Origin: Nitrospira sp. CR1.1
GTDB lineage: Bacteria; Nitrospirota; Nitrospiria; Nitrospirales; Nitrospiraceae
Assembly (NCBI GenBank): GCA_014055465.1
Contig: WIAF01000008.1
Coordinates: 124,001 to 188,000 of the forward strand
Length of the DNA: 64,000 bases
Reading direction: 5' to 3'
The stretch's first letter is position 1; every line of letters starts with the position of its first letter. This document shows, piece by piece, positions 61,555-64,000 of this stretch. Below the pieces are notes generated by a model, which did no database searches, was not told where the DNA came from, and worked only from the letters and a program-made list of their open reading frames with translations. The position numbers and the translations under genes are program-made.

Positions 61555-62760
61555 TTAATGGGTTGAGGTGGTTCGTTGACTCAAAATCTGTGCGAGCGAG
61601 GCCAGCAAGCGATCGATCTCCCGCTCCGTAATGATGAGCGCGGGGACAACACGCAACACCCGATCTCCGACGCAGTTGATCAACAACCCTCGCGCCAGAC
61701 AATCAGCTACAACCGTCTTTCCGTCGAAATCTACTTCCACGCCCTGCAACAGCCCCATGCCGCGCACTTCGTTGATGCAACGATGCCGCTCTTTCAGGGT
61801 CGCCAGCCCTTTGGCCAGGTAGTCGCCCATCCGCCGCCCCTGGTCCAGAATCTTACCGTCCAACAAGACTCGCAACACGGCCAGCGCGGAGGCGCAGGCC
61901 AATGGATTCCCGCCGAAGGTTGAGGCATGAGTTCCCGGACCGAAGGCGCGAGCGACGCTGTCCGTGGCCAGGCAGGCTCCGATTGGAACCCCTCCGCCGA
62001 GGCCTTTCGCCAGGGTCATGATGTCCGGCTGAATCCCGAATTGCTCATAACAGAACAGGGTGCCCGTCCGGCCCATGCCGGTTTGCACTTCGTCAAAAAT
62101 CAGCAAGATGTCACGTTCCCGGCACAACTCTCTCAGCGCCTGCAGGTAGCTCCGTTCTGCCACATGCACTCCGCCTTCGGCCTGAATCGGCTCCAGCATG
62201 ATCGCGGCGGTCTTGGGCGTGATCGCCCGTTCGACTGCCGACAGATCATTAAACGGCACATAGGAAAACCCGGGCATCAACGGAGCAAACCCCTTCTGCA
62301 CTTTCTCCTGCCCCGTCGCCGTCAGCGTCGCAAGGGTGCGCCCGTGAAACGAGCTCGTCATCGTGATGATCTCATAGCGGTCGGCGCCGTATTTATCGTG
62401 CGAATATTTTCGGGCCAGCTTGATCGCCGCTTCATTCGCTTCCGCGCCGCTATTGCAGAAAAACACTTTCTGCGCAAACGAATGTTCGGCCAGGGTCTGG
62501 GCCAACTGCACTTGAGGCTCGGTATAGTAGAGATTTGACGTGTGAAGCAGGTGCTGCGCCTGTTTTTGAATGGCCAGAACCAGATCCGGATGCCCGTGCC
62601 CGAGCACATTGACCGCAATGCCGGCCACAAAATCGATATACTCCCGGCCTTCCAGGTCATAGACCTTCGAGCCACGGCCGCGCACGATCGAAATCGGCTG
62701 GCGCTGGTAGGTATTCATCAGGTACCGGTCGGCATTAAGACGCAACTCGCCTGTCGGCAT
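61555..62760 (-). CDS. argD: Acetylornithine aminotransferase ArgD
   Basis: A 401-residue class III PLP aminotransferase. The PLP Lys is in LAKGLGGGVPIGA; FDEVQTGMGRTG, FFCNSGAEANEAAIKLARKY and HGRTLATLTATGQ are conserved. It makes acetylornithine from N-acetylglutamate semialdehyde and in many bacteria also serves as succinyldiaminopimelate aminotransferase, a role made unnecessary here by DapL. The ATG at 62760 has GAGGGGAGAG upstream; the frame is open to 62943. It is the first gene of the argD-to-dapB unit. Confidence 0.96.
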   Translation of the reverse strand: MPTGELRLNADRYLMNTYQRQPISIVRGRGSKVYDLEGREYIDFVAGIAVNVLGHGHPDLVLAIQKQAQHLLHTSNLYYTEPQVQLAQTLAEHSFAQKVFFCNSGAEANEAAIKLARKYSHDKYGADRYEIITMTSSFHGRTLATLTATGQEKVQKGFAPLMPGFSYVPFNDLSAVERAITPKTAAIMLEPIQAEGGVHVAERSYLQALRELCRERDILLIFDEVQTGMGRTGTLFCYEQFGIQPDIMTLAKGLGGGVPIGACLATDSVARAFGPGTHASTFGGNPLACASALAVLRVLLDGKILDQGRRMGDYLAKGLATLKERHRCINEVRGMGLLQGVEVDFDGKTVVADCLARGLLINCVGDRVLRVVPALIITEREIDRLLASLAQILSQRTTSTH

Positions 62761-62929
62761 GACACAGCTCTCCCCTCGTGAGTCGGCGAAGCTACCATAG
62801 GGCAGAGGTGAAAGCAACCGACCGAGCGCCCATTCGCGGCTCCCAGCGCGGCAGACAGAGGGGTCAGACCCGGGGTTGAGCGGGGCATCCCTTGACGGGG
62901 AGAGATGGCGGATGGGATAAGGGAGCGAT

Positions 62930-63571
62930 ATGAAATCCTGCACGCAATGCCAGCAAGAAAACCGCGACGAGGCCCGTTTTTGTCACCAGTGCGGGGCGGC
63001 GTTTGCCCTCGAAGCCCGCGCCGCCGCTATCGAGCCGGACCAGGTCGCTCCGCAGACGGATACAGAGCTCTTGAAGGCCTTCATCGGCCCCAATGCCGAC
63101 CGATATCTGGAAACGTTCAAAAAATTTTCAGGCCCGGGCGGACCGCAATTCGCGCTGACCTGGCATTGGCCGGCCTTTGTGTTCGAGCCGTTTCTCTGGT
63201 TTCTGTATCGGAAGATGTATGTCTACGCCCTCATCTATGCCATAGGGCCCGCCATGGCATTTTATATTACCCAAGACCTGTCCGCCGACATCGTCTGGCG
63301 GGTCATTGCGGGGGGCAGCGCCAACTACATTTATTTCTGGCATGCCAAGGAACAGCTTGCCAAAATTAAAAGTGAACGGGCCACAGCCGGAGAAACTCGA
63401 GAGCAGATGTTAGGAGAACTGGGCGGGGTACAGCCCTATGTCGTGTGGGTCGGCGTCGGGCTGCTCCTGTTAAAAATCGGGCTGGTCGTGGCGATGTTCA
63501 AAGATGGCCCACCGGATGGACCCAAGGGGCCTCCCGCCAAACCGCAACCCGCCAGCCTCACGGCCGTGTAA
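62930..63571 (+). CDS. Zinc-ribbon membrane protein with DUF2628-like region
   Basis: A 213-residue protein. A zinc ribbon opens it (CTQCQQ at 4-7, CHQCGAAF at 18-21). About residues 40-135 look like DUF2628: FIGPNADRYLETFKKF, then TWHWPAFVFEPFLWFLYRKMYVYAL and membrane segments. A last membrane segment (about 170-190, VVWVGVGLLLLKIGLVVAMF) and a Pro/Gly-rich tail follow. DUF2628 proteins are inner-membrane proteins of unknown function. GGGAG lies just before the ATG at 62930. It is divergent from argD across 169 bases. Confidence 0.82.
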   Translation: MKSCTQCQQENRDEARFCHQCGAAFALEARAAAIEPDQVAPQTDTELLKAFIGPNADRYLETFKKFSGPGGPQFALTWHWPAFVFEPFLWFLYRKMYVYALIYAIGPAMAFYITQDLSADIVWRVIAGGSANYIYFWHAKEQLAKIKSERATAGETREQMLGELGGVQPYVVWVGVGLLLLKIGLVVAMFKDGPPDGPKGPPAKPQPASLTAV

Positions 63572-63594
63572 ATCATCACCGCAGCTCAACGGCA

Positions 63595-64000
63595 TTACAC
63601 CTCCGAGATCCGCTGCCGCTGCCACTCAATCCAAGAAACGAACCAATCGAAATCCTGTTGGTACGCCGCACCGCTGAGATCGGGCGCCGCCTGCGTCTGT
63701 TCCAATTGCGTATAGGTGCGAGGCCAGTTCTTCTGCCACCATGACTTCAGCTCGTCCGGCCCGTAGGGCTGTCCGTTGGGGTTGGCGATCCCGGCTGCTG
63801 AGCAGAGGCCGGCCACCAGAGGCCAGTAGCGATCCTTGCCCAGCCCGAGGCTCCGGAAATGCTCCCGCAACAGAAACACGACCCACAATTCGGCGCTGTT
63901 TCTCTTGTTGTGTTTAAAGGGCTGGGTCTGCCGCAAGGGTACCGGATCGAAGGTCTTGATCACCGACGTGTAATCAGGCCCCCCGTAGCTGCCGGCAGAT
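63595..64000 (-). CDS. Hypothetical protein (5' truncated by window end)
   Basis: The frame is open to the last base of the window (Ser-Tyr-Gly-Gly-Pro-Asp-Tyr-Thr precede the GTG at 63963), so the start lies beyond it. About 134 residues are visible. They are Trp-rich (LKSWWQKNWPRTYTQLEQ, FVSWIEWQRQRI), soluble, and not recognised. It converges with the zinc-ribbon gene across 23 bases. Confidence 0.65.
   Translation of the reverse strand, partial: SAGSYGGPDYTSVIKTFDPVPLRQTQPFKHNKRNSAELWVVFLLREHFRSLGLGKDRYWPLVAGLCSAAGIANPNGQPYGPDELKSWWQKNWPRTYTQLEQTQAAPDLSGAAYQQDFDWFVSWIEWQRQRISEV

Noticed and set aside
1-64000. tRNA, rRNA, CRISPR, prophage or transposase genes
   Set aside because: None could be recognised by eye: no cloverleaf ending in CCA, no regular direct repeats with spacers, no integrase or transposase motifs.

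Overview
The window looks like a chromosomal segment of a GC-rich, Gram-negative bacterium, most likely a Nitrospira-type member of the Nitrospirota. That assignment is an inference: it rests on the LL-diaminopimelate aminotransferase (DapL) route to lysine, the LarB/LarC pair, the arginine dihydrolase/TIGR00300 pair, the LolA, Wzm/Wzt and lipoprotein genes of an outer-membrane organism, and a repeat that resembles intergenic repeats I associate with Nitrospira. No rRNA, tRNA, CRISPR array, transposase or phage gene was seen. Genes are tightly packed, with many 1- or 4-base start/stop overlaps.

Layout. 1-8172 (+): a sensory cluster with a 5'-truncated multi-PAS protein, a solitary ABC-type periplasmic binding protein, a transmembrane HAMP-GAF histidine kinase that overlaps it, and a receiver-PAS-histidine kinase. 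8217-19342 (mostly -): housekeeping genes gpsA, larB, larC, a CaCA-type antiporter, pdxA, a small unknown gene, rsmA, ftsK, lolA and a 2OG-Fe(II) oxygenase. 19464-26644: a zinc-ribbon protein, the arginine dihydrolase-like and ornithine cyclodeaminase-family pair, truD, a metallophosphoesterase, a HEAT-repeat protein and a MarR/metallo-beta-lactamase pair. 26704-30060 (-): a Lon-N protein, an ABC-2 exporter and a SirB1-type protein. 30239-37080: mainly envelope proteins and unknowns, including a histidine phosphatase gene interrupted by one in-frame TGA and a 211-bp inverted-repeat element. 37231-39387 (-): a Wzm/Wzt polysaccharide exporter. 41285-43973 (+): dapL, folK, panC. 44058-53786: PilZ, MazG-like, rmuC, a rifampin-phosphotransferase-like enzyme next to glycerate kinase, a lytic transglycosylase, a uracil-DNA glycosylase, transaldolase and small envelope proteins. 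54462-62760 (-): an amino-acid operon argD-argF-argG-argH-(LptM-like lipoprotein)-lysA-dapA-dapB. The right end holds a zinc-ribbon membrane protein and a truncated unknown gene.

How the genes work together. ArgD, ArgF, ArgG and ArgH make arginine from N-acetylglutamate semialdehyde/ornithine. DapA, DapB, DapL and LysA make lysine; dapF is not in the window. The pair at 19862-21903 would run in the opposite direction and return arginine to ornithine and then proline, like the two halves of cyanobacterial AgrE. The points most worth a second look are that split arginine-degradation module, the nickel-pincer genes larB/larC without larA or larE nearby, the inverted-repeat element with a second partial copy, the nonsense-interrupted phosphatase, the solitary binding protein fused by overlap to a sensor kinase, and the RPH-like phosphotransferase beside glycerate kinase.
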